The position numbers and the translations under genes were made by a program. A stretch of DNA of 64,000 nucleotides from Streptomyces fagopyri (GTDB lineage Bacteria > Actinomycetota > Actinomycetes > Streptomycetales > Streptomycetaceae), in NCBI RefSeq assembly GCF_009498275.1, contig NZ_CP045643.1, forward strand, positions 186,001 to 250,000, in the 5' to 3' direction. Positions within the stretch are counted from its first letter, which is position 1. Each line of letters begins with the position of its first letter. Positions 1 through 8,521 of this stretch are shown here, piece after piece. Under the pieces are notes generated by a model, which saw only the letters and a list, made by a program, of their open reading frames with translations, ran no database searches and was not told the DNA's origin.

Positions 1-1
1 T

Positions 2-127
2 TACTCGGCCAGCGAAGTCCTCGTCATCGACATGAACGGCACGGATGTCGTGAACAACCCCGAGGACGCGGCCCGCGTGGTGCGGCAGGTCAAGGACGCT
101 CTCGCGGGGGCTGGGCACCGAGCCTGA
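2..127 (+). CDS. C-terminal end of an unidentified protein (5' truncated by window edge)
   Basis: Only the last 41 codons lie in the window, ending with TGA at 125-127. The tail contains VLVIDMNGTDVV followed by a charged helix (residues around EDAARVVRQVKDAL). I do not recognise the family. The reading is supported by G/C-rich third positions and a clean stop before a decayed leftward gene. Confidence 0.5.
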   Translation, partial: YSASEVLVIDMNGTDVVNNPEDAARVVRQVKDALAGAGHRA

Positions 128-139
128 AACGCTTCCGTG

Positions 140-410
140 GAGGGGTGAGCCTGCTCGGTGACCTCCGCGAAGTCCCAGCACCGGGCCAGCAGCTCCGTGT
201 CCGGGCTGTCGCTCCTCAGCTGCGGCATCAGCACCGGATCCGTGAAGCGTCCGGGTGAGCAGTTTGTACAGCATCACCCCCGCGTCCTCGGTCAGGACGG
301 CCGCTTCCGCGGTCCGGCGGAACATCTCGTCGATGAACTCGGCGGATTCCGGCACCATGCGCAGCAGCAGCGGGGGAGCTCCTCGACGAGGATCCGTCGG
401 GCCCCGGATT
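140..410 (-). pseudogene. Frameshifted relic of an unrecognised gene
   Basis: Read leftward, one frame gives LLLRMVPESAEFIDEMFRR and continues to GVMLYKLLTRT. The sequence then makes sense only in another frame as FTDPVLMPQLRSDSPDTELL and on to ARCWDFAEVTEQ. A second shift near 365 joins an upstream piece reading RILVEELP. The pieces join into a plausible protein across at least two frameshifts. I cannot name the family. Confidence 0.4.
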
Positions 411-624
411 CTCCCCGCGGGGCACATCGCGCATGTCTTCCTCATCGGGTGTGCGGCGGCCGTCATCGTGGGCGCGGGGTCCGTCGCGCCAGGGGCACGA
501 CGGACCCCGCCTCATTGTCGGAGCAGCTCTCGATGCTCGGTGTCACACGCAGTTCTCCGACGTGCTGGGTTCCAGTGCCCCGTGGAACGGACGGGTCCAC
601 GACGTCCCTCACGAATACTCGACG

Positions 625-1044
625 TCAGTGGCCGAAGAGGTGGATACGCCTGCTGCGGTGGCGGCGCGGTTCGGACGTCACCGCGGTGGACCGCGGTGTG
701 GGCTCCGCCGCTCCCGCCTGACCCGCGGCTGCGTCCGTGGGGCCCTGTGGCCGCGCGGTCGACTCACGTTGCGACAGTTGGGCCGACATGGCGTCACGCT
801 CGTTGCGGATGCGCATCGTGCGGTTGCGCCGGTGTACAGCACCCCCGGCGGCCATCCACAGGCCGAGTGAGAAGAGCAGCGCGAGGGCCAGCCCCGCGCA
901 AAAGATCATCAGGGCACTCATGGTGGCGATGTCGCTCCCGAGTACTGACACCGTGTAGTCAGGGCCACCGCCGAGGTTGTCGGAGATCGCCAGTCCTGTG
1001 AAGGCGGCCGTAGCGGCGACAAGGAGAAGTCCGAGGAAGAGCAT
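625..1044 (-). CDS. Small two-helix membrane protein
   Basis: The product has 139 residues. It opens with MLFLGLLLVAATAAFTGLAI (first membrane helix) and has a second helix around residues 40-65. A basic, coiled-coil-like cytoplasmic tail follows (RRNRTMRIRNERDAMSAQ). The fold resembles small LapA-like actinobacterial membrane proteins; that is family memory, not a search. A GTG lies nine bases upstream of the chosen ATG, but it overlaps the GGAGGT ribosome site (1052-1057), so the ATG at 1044 is preferred. No partner gene is adjacent. Confidence 0.8.
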   Translation of the reverse strand: MLFLGLLLVAATAAFTGLAISDNLGGGPDYTVSVLGSDIATMSALMIFCAGLALALLFSLGLWMAAGGAVHRRNRTMRIRNERDAMSAQLSQRESTARPQGPTDAAAGQAGAAEPTPRSTAVTSEPRRHRSRRIHLFGH

Positions 1045-1059
1045 GCAGATCACCTCCGG

Positions 1060-1878
1060 GTTCTACTCGGCGGTTACCCGCGGTAGGCCAGCCCTAACAT
1101 CCACGGGCGCGAGCGTGCATCAACACTGGGACTTTCTGGATCCCTTCTCCGCGTGCTTCGCATCTCGGACTCAGTAGGTTGCAGCTCAGCGCGCCGCGCA
1201 GGGGTTTGCGCGGAGTGCCTCCGAGCCGGGAGTCGGAGCCGCAATCACCGAATGCCACCGGCTTCGCGCCGTCGCCGAGAGCACAGACCAAGCAGCCCTG
1301 CGTGACCGCAATGCTGCACTTCTATGCCGAAGAGGTACGACGAGCGCAGTGCGAGCCTTCCGGACTCGACGACGTCACCAACGTTCGCAGCACCCGAAAA
1401 CCGAACGCGAATCGAGCCACGCCTACGACCTCAAACGCGACTACGAAGCCCCCTCGGCCGGGGTCAGTCGCCGGCGGCCAGGCAGGTCTGCTCAGCCCCT
1501 GGTCCGTGTCCCCGCGACGAAAAGGCCCGAGTCGGCGAGACCGAGTTCGGGTCGGGGCCGAACCGCACACGCTACGCGAGTCCACGCTGCTGCACCGCCT
1601 GGTCGGGATCGACCAGTGCAGTTCAGTAGCACTTTCGGCCTGAACGGCCACCCCATTGATCGCGTCCGGATCAGTGGACGCGAGTGAGCTGCGGCGAACA
1701 CGGCGGGGGGAGTTCCTCGGCGGAATCCCCAGTCACCGGCTTTCTCGCCGTCGACAGGAACAACACACCTCACGGGCCTCCGGCTTGGGTGACCTCCCGG
1801 GCAGGCCACGGACGCCCGTTGGTCGTCGGGAGGCAGAGGGGCCATGATGTCCAACTACCGCACCACGGAAGGATTCTC
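1060..1878. other. 819-bp stretch with no convincing gene
   Basis: Several open frames cross this stretch on both strands, but none shows a ribosome site, a recognisable domain or a consistent protein-like composition. It separates the leftward membrane-protein gene from the sIHF paralogue and probably carries the latter's promoter near its right end. I see no clear IS ends. Confidence 0.4.
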
Positions 1879-2193
1879 ATGCCACTGCCCCAACTCACCC
1901 CCGAGGCCCGCGCCGAAGCGCTGACCAAAGCCCTGCACGCCCGAAAAGAACGCGCCGCGCTGCTCAAAGCACTCAAGACTGGCGGCGTTTCACTGCCCGC
2001 GCTTCTGGAGCGCGAAGACGACGTCATCGCCAAGACATCCGTCCGCCGCGTCCTCGAGTCGCTGCCCGGTATCGGGAAAGTACGCGCCCGCGAGCTCCTC
2101 ATAAACCTCGGCATCGCCGAGACACGCAAGGTCCAAGGCCTCGGCCCGCGACAGCGCGAACGCCTCTGCCAGCAGTTCCCTCCCTCGGACTGA
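1879..2193 (+). CDS. sIHF/mIHF-type integration host factor paralogue
   Basis: The 104-residue product matches the actinobacterial IHF layout. An N-terminal charged helix (LTPEARAEALTKAL) is followed by the helix-two-turn-helix core SVRRVLESLPGIGKVRAREL and the C-terminal RKVQGLGPRQRERL. This family binds duplex DNA non-specifically and helps condense the nucleoid and influence recombination. The ATG at 1879 follows GGAAGGA at 1867-1873. It is slightly shorter than the housekeeping S. coelicolor sIHF as I remember it. Its isolated, mobile-rich setting suggests an accessory paralogue rather than the core gene, which is inference. Confidence 0.9.
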   Translation: MPLPQLTPEARAEALTKALHARKERAALLKALKTGGVSLPALLEREDDVIAKTSVRRVLESLPGIGKVRARELLINLGIAETRKVQGLGPRQRERLCQQFPPSD

Positions 2194-2742
2194 ACCGAAC
2201 TGATGTCCTCGACACAAGCACACCCGCCACACTCCGCGCAGCCATGACGCCTCCTCGAACGGCACCCCCTCCACGGCCTCTGCCCGCGGCGCCACTGCGG
2301 GCCGCGCACGCGCCGCCCACACCGCGCACCACCGCGCAAAGCAGCCCGACCCATGTGTGCCGAGCGACCGAATCGACAGCCCTCCGCACCGACGGCTGAC
2401 GGCCCGCCGGGTACGAGCTCGCCACCGGCCGGCTTGGCCCCTCAGGACGGTCTCGTCGAGCCCGCCGCGGATGCACTCCGGGCCTCCTCACGGATGGGGC
2501 CTACGACGTCGAAGGAAACAGCCCCGGCCGGGACGCGTCCCCGGCCGGGGCTGTGGCATGTGGTCGTGAGGGGTGGTCAGGGAACGTGATCAGATTGCCC
2601 GGGGTGGATCAAGACTGCGCCTCATCGGCATTCATCTGAACTTCTCCGCGCCGTCCTCCCCCCGTACGATGACTGGTGTCACGACGAGCCGTGCCGCTGC
2701 CAGTTCCACGCGCGAGTGGCACTACACGGTGCGAGGTGGGCG
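2194..2742. other. Gap with one terminator and no supported gene
   Basis: Apart from the hairpin at 2521-2551 I see no gene with support. The open frames here are compositional. Confidence 0.4.
2521..2551. terminator. Perfect 12-bp GC hairpin
   Basis: GCCCCGGCCGGG pairs with CCCGGCCGGGGC across a short loop (around GACGCGTC). There is no clear U-tract, as is common in Streptomyces. It probably ends rightward transcription from the sIHF-like gene, or insulates the next gene. Confidence 0.7.
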
Positions 2743-3015
2743 ATGCCTGAACAGCCACAAGCCGCAAGGTCGGCAGGGGAAGCGCTCGAAGACAGCGATG
2801 GCTCAGGCGACGCGCAGTCACCAGGCCGCCCGGGCGCGGGCAGAGGGTCGGCGCGGCCCGCACCGGAAAGCAGCGTCCTCGACCGACTGGCGACTCTGCA
2901 GCGCCTGGCGGGAAACGCCACTGTTGTACGTTTTCTGAACCCTCCCACGGAGGGCGGGGCGAGGACATCGGCGGAGCGAGAAGACAGTCAAGCCAGTGAC
3001 GAAGGCGCGGTTTGA
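2743..3015 (+). CDS. Small protein with eCIS-type QRLAGN leader motif
   Basis: The 90-residue product is hydrophilic except for LDRLATLQRLAGNATVVRFL at about residues 51-70. This resembles the LLALQRxAGNxAVxxLL segment at the N-terminus of many actinobacterial DUF4157 proteins linked to extracellular contractile injection systems. Here it stands alone, with no DUF4157 domain after it. The ATG at 2743 follows GAGGTGGG. The gene ends 69 bp from the stop of the oppositely oriented eCIS-core gene. It could be a free leader or adaptor, or the severed N-terminus of a larger protein. The motif call is from memory. Confidence 0.6.
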   Translation: MPEQPQAARSAGEALEDSDGSGDAQSPGRPGAGRGSARPAPESSVLDRLATLQRLAGNATVVRFLNPPTEGGARTSAEREDSQASDEGAV

Positions 3016-3084
3016 GCAGAAAGCTCAAAGGGCTGGCCGGCGCTCATCGCCCGTCGCCGTCCAGCCACTTCGTCAGTGCCGGCT

Positions 3085-4332
3085 TCAGTCCGCCCCGCCC
3101 GGGTCGTCGAAGTTCTTGTACTTGTCGACCGGGAATCCACCCGTGATGCCGGCGACCTGTCCTGCGTCATCGCCCGTGGGCCTGTAGTGCCCGCTGTCGT
3201 TCGTCCACTTTTCCAGGACACCGTTGGTGAAAACGGCCGTCCCCGCCCAGTACACGTGCCCGTCCCCGGCTTTCTGGGCCTTGGCGAGCGCGGAATGTCC
3301 CTCTTCGTGCTCGGTGCCGACTTGCGAAGCCATGATCTTGCCCGGCTTCCGGACGGGGATGACGAAGTTGTACTTCCCGTTCGCCGGCTCAGGGGTTCCG
3401 TACTGCTTGCGACCCTCGTGAGGCGCCGCGTAGTACAGCATCGACGAGAGGTCCAGAGAGAGCTTGTACCTTCGGCCGTGACGCTGCTGGACCAGCATCT
3501 CGTTGGCGAACGCGACCGTCCCCTCCATGGGAAGGGGAAGCGATTTGTCCAGCTGGTTCTCCAGCTTGGCGGCCATGGCGTCCTTGCCCTGGGACCGCAA
3601 CAGCTGAGCGGTCCGCGTGAGCGCCGCAGCGGACCGGGACGCCTCCATGTCCTCGCGGGTCGCCCGCCGGGTGCGCTGCACCGCCACCGCGCCGGCCGCG
3701 ACGCGCTGCACGTTGTGACCACAGCCATGGCTGTGCCGGTGCCGCTCGACGTCGTTCGTCCGCCCGCCTGAAACGGTCCTCTGGATGGGCGTCGGCCCTT
3801 GCATGACCCGTTCAGCCGTGTCTACAGCGTGACGTTCGCCGGCGTCCCCCGGTTCCGAGATGCTCAGACCGGCGCCATTGTCCACGCCCGGTACGGACCC
3901 CTTCTCCTGGTCCAGCGTGTGTGCCAGCTCGTGCGCCCAGTCCTTCTGGCTCATCCCACCGCCGTCGACGATGTGCTGACCGGTGGTGAACGCCTTGGCC
4001 TCGACGATGGCCGCCGCATCGCGCGCGGCAGGTCCGTCGTGCACCCTGACACGGCTGAAATCGGCGCCGTTGAAACGTGCCTGCATCTCAGTCTGCAAGC
4101 TGGGGTCCAACTGGCGTGACGCCGACTGCAGGGCATTGTCCACCGCGACACGCTGTACCTGGGCGTGGTCCGCGTTCTCCTCCTCACGCTCGGCAGGACC
4201 GCTCCCCTTGGCCGCGACACGTTGCAGGTGGGTCAGCCAGGCGCTCGTCAGGCCCGTGCGCGGTATGTCGGCACGCGCTGCGGGTGACGGGTGTTCGCTC
4301 CTACGAGCGTGTCCGTGTCCTAGGGAATGCAC
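3085..4332 (-). CDS. eCIS core domain (DUF4157) protein with C-terminal candidate effector domain
   Basis: With the GTG at 4332 the product has 415 residues. That GTG is chosen because GGAGAGG lies six bases upstream; an in-frame GTG at 4443 lacks such a site. A leader (WLTHLQRVAAKGSG) precedes the DUF4157 domain at about 60-145, whose zinc-protease motif HELAHTLDQ is intact at 134-138. The last 180 residues form a separate domain with EHEEGHSALA, GHVYWAGTAVFTNGVLEKW and SGHYRP. I read this as a possible polymorphic effector domain but cannot name it. Family members are often cargo of, or associated with, contractile injection systems. No sheath, tube or baseplate genes are in this window. 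Confidence 0.8.
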   Translation of the reverse strand: MHSLGHGHARRSEHPSPAARADIPRTGLTSAWLTHLQRVAAKGSGPAEREEENADHAQVQRVAVDNALQSASRQLDPSLQTEMQARFNGADFSRVRVHDGPAARDAAAIVEAKAFTTGQHIVDGGGMSQKDWAHELAHTLDQEKGSVPGVDNGAGLSISEPGDAGERHAVDTAERVMQGPTPIQRTVSGGRTNDVERHRHSHGCGHNVQRVAAGAVAVQRTRRATREDMEASRSAAALTRTAQLLRSQGKDAMAAKLENQLDKSLPLPMEGTVAFANEMLVQQRHGRRYKLSLDLSSMLYYAAPHEGRKQYGTPEPANGKYNFVIPVRKPGKIMASQVGTEHEEGHSALAKAQKAGDGHVYWAGTAVFTNGVLEKWTNDSGHYRPTGDDAGQVAGITGGFPVDKYKNFDDPGGAD

Positions 4333-4586
4333 ACATGTCCTCTCCGAGAGCAGGGAGCTTCCGTCCCTTCCTAAGCCATCACCGAGGTTGCGGCAAGGTC
4401 CGTCCGGACAGGCTGTCGGACCTCCTGGTGCGCGTTCGGGCACACAATGGCGCCCGCTGGGTCAGATGTCCTTCGGGGCTCTTGTCGTGCACTTTGAACG
4501 CTCGACTCAAGTCTCATGAAGAGCCTTCGAGACGCGGTACCTTGAGACAGCGGTTCGCGTCGCGCGATGCCGAACCTCCCGCGCAC

Positions 4587-4925
4587 ACCATGAAGGGCCA
4601 TCACCTCGTTCTCCAAGGCAACGGCTTCCTGACGCCTGTTCGTCACGGTGCAACACACGTGGAGATCTGCCCGAAGCAGCGCGTCCCTGTCCCACCCCGT
4701 TGCCCGCGTCGGCCGACCGCTCTCCAGTTCCGCGAGGCGCTCGCGGAGCCACAGAGGATCGGCCGACGCGCGGTCGAACATCACTTCGCCGAAACCAGAG
4801 GCCAGCGCCTCGCGGCTCGTGTACCGCCGCCACCGCCCGCGCAGCCCCCCGCACTTGCGTTCTCCCGCGCCCACTCCCCCGTGCGCCAAGGGACCACTCG
4901 CTCCCTGCCTGGCAGGGTAGACGCC
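4587..4925 (-). pseudogene. Fragment resembling a GIY-YIG-type protein
   Basis: The frame reads GVYPARQGASG, then GGLRGRWRRYTSRE, and later ADLHVCCTVTNRRQEAVALE. The order VY-x-R-x-G, LRxRWRRY and a late LExE helix recalls GIY-YIG nucleases, but the match is weak. No start codon belongs to it. Its reading frame continues directly from the degraded PNPOx fragment, so two gene pieces have been fused. Confidence 0.35.
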
Positions 4926-4928
4926 CGG

Positions 4929-5140
4929 GTTCTCGCGCAGGTGGGCGATGGTCTCGGCGTGGCTGCCGCCGAAGTCCGGACGGGCCGGGTTGACTCGTCC
5001 GGTGCCGCCAGAGTGCCCGGCCGGCCCATGGGCGACAGTTTCACGCACCCCTCGGCAGCGAGCAGGGCCGTGGCGGTGAAGAAGACCGGCTCGCTCCCGA
5101 TGAACTCCCGCAGCCTGCCGTCGATGCTCTCGTAGGGCAT
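4929..5140 (-). pseudogene. Pyridoxamine 5'-phosphate oxidase-family N-terminal fragment
   Basis: From the ATG at 5140 the frame reads MPYESIDGRLREFI, then VFFTATALLAAEG and KLSPMGRPGTLAAPDES. This is the opening of the flavin-binding split-barrel family typical of actinobacteria. A frameshift near 4976 moves the continuation (GGSHAETIAHLREN) into another frame. The gene stops there and abuts an unrelated fragment. It cannot encode a complete enzyme. Confidence 0.7.
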
Positions 5141-5245
5141 TCCCAAGAGTTCCCGCGTCGCAGACCGTCCTGTCGCAACCAGGACCGGGGTGCCGTGCCT
5201 CCCTCGAACGGGATGTCGTGACTCTCTCCTGAGAAGGTGGTGGCG

Positions 5246-6613
5246 GTGGCGAGGCCCCGGTCCGTGGTGCAACTGCTCGCGGTCTGCGCGGGCTATTTCA
5301 TGGTCATCCTGGACGTGACCATCATCAACGTCGCCGTTCCCGTCGTGGGTCGGGAGTTGTCGGCCTCGCTCACGGAAATCCAGTGGATCACCGACGGCTA
5401 CACGCTGGCTTTCGCGGGCCTGCTGCTCACCGGCGGCGCGCTCGGAGACCGGCTGGGAAACCGTCGCATCTTCTGTGCCGGGGTCGTGGTGTTCACCGTG
5501 GCTTCGGCCGGCTGCGGGCTGGCCCACCACACCGGGACCCTGGTCGCCGCCCGGCTGCTGGAGGGAGTCGGCGCGGCACTGATCGTGCCCGGCTCGCTCG
5601 CCCTCCTCCAGCAGGCCTACCCCTCGCCCGCCGAGCGCTCCCACGCCTTCGGACTCTGGGGCGCGATGGCCGGCATCGCCGCGTCCGCCGGCCCCCTCCT
5701 CGGCGGACTGCTCGTCACCACCGTCGGCTGGCGATGGGTGTTCTTCATCAACCTGCCCATCGGATGCGCCTGTCTGCTGCTGACACTGCGCCACCTGGCC
5801 CCCTCGCCTCGACACGGCGGCCGCTCCCTGGACTGGCCGGCGCAAGGTGCGATCTTCGCCACGGTGGCTCTGCTGACCGCTGTCCTGAACGAGGCCGGAC
5901 GACGCGGCTGGGCGGACCCGCTGATCATCGTCGGGGCCGGCCTGTGCGTGCTGGCCGCTGCTCTCTTCGTCCTGCGCGAGCACCTGGCCCGCACTCCCGT
6001 ACTGCCGCTGCGTCTGCTGCGGTCGCGTGCGCTGAGCGGCGCGGCGGTGATCGGCCTGCTGTTCAACTTCGGCTTCTACGGCATGATCTTCACCGCGAGC
6101 CTGTACTTCCAGCAGCACCGCGGCCTGAGCGCCCTGCGCACCGGGCTCGCCCTCTTCCCCGCAGTCGCCATGACGATGTTCGCCTCCGTCCTGTCCGGGC
6201 GCCTCGCGCGACGTACCGGACACCGCCCGCTCGTCGTCTCCGGCATGCTGCTGGCGGCGGCCGGTCTGGCCGGCTGGGCCGCCGCCGGGGCCGAACCGGC
6301 CTACCCGCTGCTCGTCGCACCGATGATGGCAGCCGGATTCGGCACGTCCTTCGCCCTCACCGGCTCGACCACCACCGTCATGACAGCCGCACCGGAAGGC
6401 TTCTCCGGCACCGCTTCCGCCCTGTTCAACACCACTCGCCAAGTGGGCAGCGCCGCGGGCGTCGCACTCGGTGGCTCACTGCTCGCCGCGACCGGTGACT
6501 TCACGGCGGGACTGCGAACCAGTATGGCCATCGGCGCGCTCGCCTACCTGGCAGCGGCCGCCCTCGCGCTCTGCTGCATCACGCCGAGGGAGACCCCCGA
6601 CCTCACCGGCTGA
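5246..6613 (+). CDS. DHA2-type MFS drug exporter
   Basis: The 455-residue product has about fourteen hydrophobic segments. It carries hallmark DHA2 sequences: YFMVILDVTIINVAVP in helix 1, WITDGYTLAFAGLLLTGGAL with GDRLGNRR in the 2-3 loop, and GPLLGGLLVTTVGWRWVFFI around helices 5-6. This family exports hydrophobic drugs or metabolites by proton antiport. GTG codons lie at 5237, 5240 and 5246; the last has the best spacing from GAGAAGG (5231-5237). A strong hairpin follows at 6768. No dedicated regulator is adjacent, and the gene to the left is a relic. Confidence 0.9.
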   Translation: MARPRSVVQLLAVCAGYFMVILDVTIINVAVPVVGRELSASLTEIQWITDGYTLAFAGLLLTGGALGDRLGNRRIFCAGVVVFTVASAGCGLAHHTGTLVAARLLEGVGAALIVPGSLALLQQAYPSPAERSHAFGLWGAMAGIAASAGPLLGGLLVTTVGWRWVFFINLPIGCACLLLTLRHLAPSPRHGGRSLDWPAQGAIFATVALLTAVLNEAGRRGWADPLIIVGAGLCVLAAALFVLREHLARTPVLPLRLLRSRALSGAAVIGLLFNFGFYGMIFTASLYFQQHRGLSALRTGLALFPAVAMTMFASVLSGRLARRTGHRPLVVSGMLLAAAGLAGWAAAGAEPAYPLLVAPMMAAGFGTSFALTGSTTTVMTAAPEGFSGTASALFNTTRQVGSAAGVALGGSLLAATGDFTAGLRTSMAIGALAYLAAAALALCCITPRETPDLTG

Positions 6614-6767
6614 AACGCAGCGGACCAGCCACCGATACGACAGCAAGCCCACCGGCTCGGAATTGACAGCGAACGAGTTTCGGCCAACATCTATCCCCGT
6701 GGCCGGTTTGTGGTGCATGGTGTGCACGCGGGCGTCGCGCCAATCCCCCGAGTGAGGCGCCCTTGTC

Positions 6768-6800
6768 GGGCCCTGCCGGTTTCTGCGACCGGCGGGGCCC
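6768..6800. terminator. Hairpin terminator after the MFS gene
   Basis: GGGCCCTGCCGGT (6768-6780) pairs with ACCGGCGGGGCCC (6788-6800) with one mismatch and a 7-nt loop. Confidence 0.75.
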
Positions 6801-7046
6801 GCCGCACCTCCCGGCTCCCCACGGGAGGCTTTGCGGCTGCTCCGGGCGAGTTGGACATTGCCTGACGTCACACCCGGGTCACTGATGGACGGCGACGACA
6901 TCGCGCAGGGGCCGGTGCGACGCAGAACCCGCCGCGGGAGGGTTGCGCGCGTCGCGCTGACCGAACCTCGAACGATCCCCGCGGCCCGTGCGTCACAGGA
7001 GCGAGCACCCGCGTGCGGTGCTCGTACACCGGAGGACGGGGCGGAG

Positions 7047-7898
7047 ATGCGCAAGGGGATCGTGGCGCTGGCGGTGCTGGTCGGGCTGACGGCGGTGGGG
7101 TGTGGTGACGGGAGCCGGGGCGGGGTCGTGATCACGGGCACACCTCCGGCCACGCCGTACGCCGGGCCGCTGGACGTGCCGTTCAAGGAGAACGCCGACG
7201 AAGGAGTACACGAGGCCGAGGAGGCTTCGGGCGCGGCCGGACGGGCGCTGGAGTGCGACGGCGAGATCCACGAGGGCAGTGGCGGCGGGAGGTGGAGCGA
7301 GGGGGACGGTGGCTCGACGCCGGAGGAGGGTCTGCGCGCGTACTTCGACATCGAGCAGCCCGAGGTGCCCGACAGCGGATACCGTGTCGAGCGCAAGGAA
7401 GACGGCCGGGTCCTGTTCTCGTACGACGTCGACGGCCGGACCAAGGTCGCCGTGGTCGTCGCCGAGGACCAGCCGCACCGTCCGGGCTGGGGCCCGGACA
7501 CCGCCGCTTCCTGCGACCCGGCGGAACTCCCGGCAAGCTACACCGACTCCAGGTACGAGATCTGGACCGACCGGAGCGGCCGGCGCCTGCCGACCACGAC
7601 GGTGAGCAGTTCGGCCGGGCCGGAGCACTGCGACTGGGAGAGTGCCCACTTCCTCCAAACGGGCCGGGCCATGGGCGGAAAGCAGTACGCCCGCGATCCG
7701 CGCGGGGTGCTCGGAGACGCGTTGCTGACGTCGGCGTACGACGGGCACGCGCACCTGCCCGCCGATGCCCGGGACACGGGCTACCGCTTCAAGGGCTGGG
7801 TACTCTGGCTGGCAGTCGACAAGTCGACGGCTTACGTCCGTACCCCGCACGGGGTGGAGGCGTGGCCCGAGACGAAGGGCACGGTGGGCTGTCAGTGA
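7047..7898 (+). CDS. Secreted lipoprotein of unknown function
   Basis: The 283-residue product begins MRKGIVALAVLVGLTAVGCG, a short signal peptide with a lipobox ending at Cys19, so it should be anchored to the outer face of the membrane. The mature part is acidic with scattered Cys (for example ALECDGE, SCDPAEL, HCDWES, GTVGCQ) that could form disulfides. I recognise no catalytic motif. The ATG at 7047 follows GGAGG at 7031 and a closer GCGGAG. It is transcribed alone. Confidence 0.8.
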   Translation: MRKGIVALAVLVGLTAVGCGDGSRGGVVITGTPPATPYAGPLDVPFKENADEGVHEAEEASGAAGRALECDGEIHEGSGGGRWSEGDGGSTPEEGLRAYFDIEQPEVPDSGYRVERKEDGRVLFSYDVDGRTKVAVVVAEDQPHRPGWGPDTAASCDPAELPASYTDSRYEIWTDRSGRRLPTTTVSSSAGPEHCDWESAHFLQTGRAMGGKQYARDPRGVLGDALLTSAYDGHAHLPADARDTGYRFKGWVLWLAVDKSTAYVRTPHGVEAWPETKGTVGCQ

Positions 7899-8079
7899 GG
7901 TGTCGTCGGCTCATGTCCAGCGCGGCGAGCAACTGCCAGAGGACGGTGGGCCATTGTGAGCGTGGGCGGCACGATGGTCGTGTTCGATCTCGCGGCCCCC
8001 CATGCTGCCGGGCGGGGCCGATGGCCCGTGTGTCGCGGTCCGTGGGTCGTCGTCCGCTTGCCCGCCCTGAACCGCACCC

Positions 8080-8307
8080 TCAATCGAGAATCACCAAGCC
8101 GAACTCACGCAGTCGCGGAAGGCAGACCTTCAGGCACGCTTCCAGAGAGACGGCGTCGGTGCGAACCAGGAGATCATCCCGAAACGGAGCGCCGCTCGCG
8201 ACGAAGGTCCAGGGTCGCTTCGCCTCGCGCATACGCTCGGCGTCGACCTTGAACAACACCGTCACACCCTGCTCGGCCAACGACTCCATGACCCGCGCTA
8301 CGTCCAT
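8080..8307 (-). CDS. Small conserved-looking hypothetical protein
   Basis: The 75-residue product (MDVARVMESLAEQGVTVLFK onward) has balanced composition, an alternating helix/strand pattern and a hydrophobic end (LREFGLVILD). These features favour a real gene over chance. The ATG at 8307 follows a GGAG/GGGG stretch. No function is recognised. It lies 214 bp past the stop of the IMP dehydrogenase gene, on the same strand. Confidence 0.6.
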   Translation of the reverse strand: MDVARVMESLAEQGVTVLFKVDAERMREAKRPWTFVASGAPFRDDLLVRTDAVSLEACLKVCLPRLREFGLVILD

Positions 8308-8521
8308 CGCATCCCCAACTCCAGCCTGAAATCGAGTAGCCAGAAGGCCACATGGCCTCTCACGTCATCGGCTCGACCTCTTGGAACCGTAAGGTGCCCA
8401 CCGCTTCGCCACCACCCGCGCCCGAGCCGATGATCCGGCCGAGGCGGGATGGCCTCGACAAGGACAGCAGGTCAGCGGAGGTCAGCCGAGTCGTCACGCA
8501 CTTCGGCGGAACGCGGCGCGG

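Noticed and set aside
1179..1687. Several overlapping frames of 100-154 residues
   Set aside because: All frames over this DNA stay open because of base composition. None has a ribosome site, hydrophobic pattern or family resemblance.
4781..6442. 553-residue leftward open frame opposite the MFS gene
   Set aside because: Gln/Gly/His/Asp-rich composition is the antisense shadow of the exporter's GC-rich codons. The exporter has clear helices and motifs. Only its right-hand tail (5140 and below) is real, as the PNPOx fragment.
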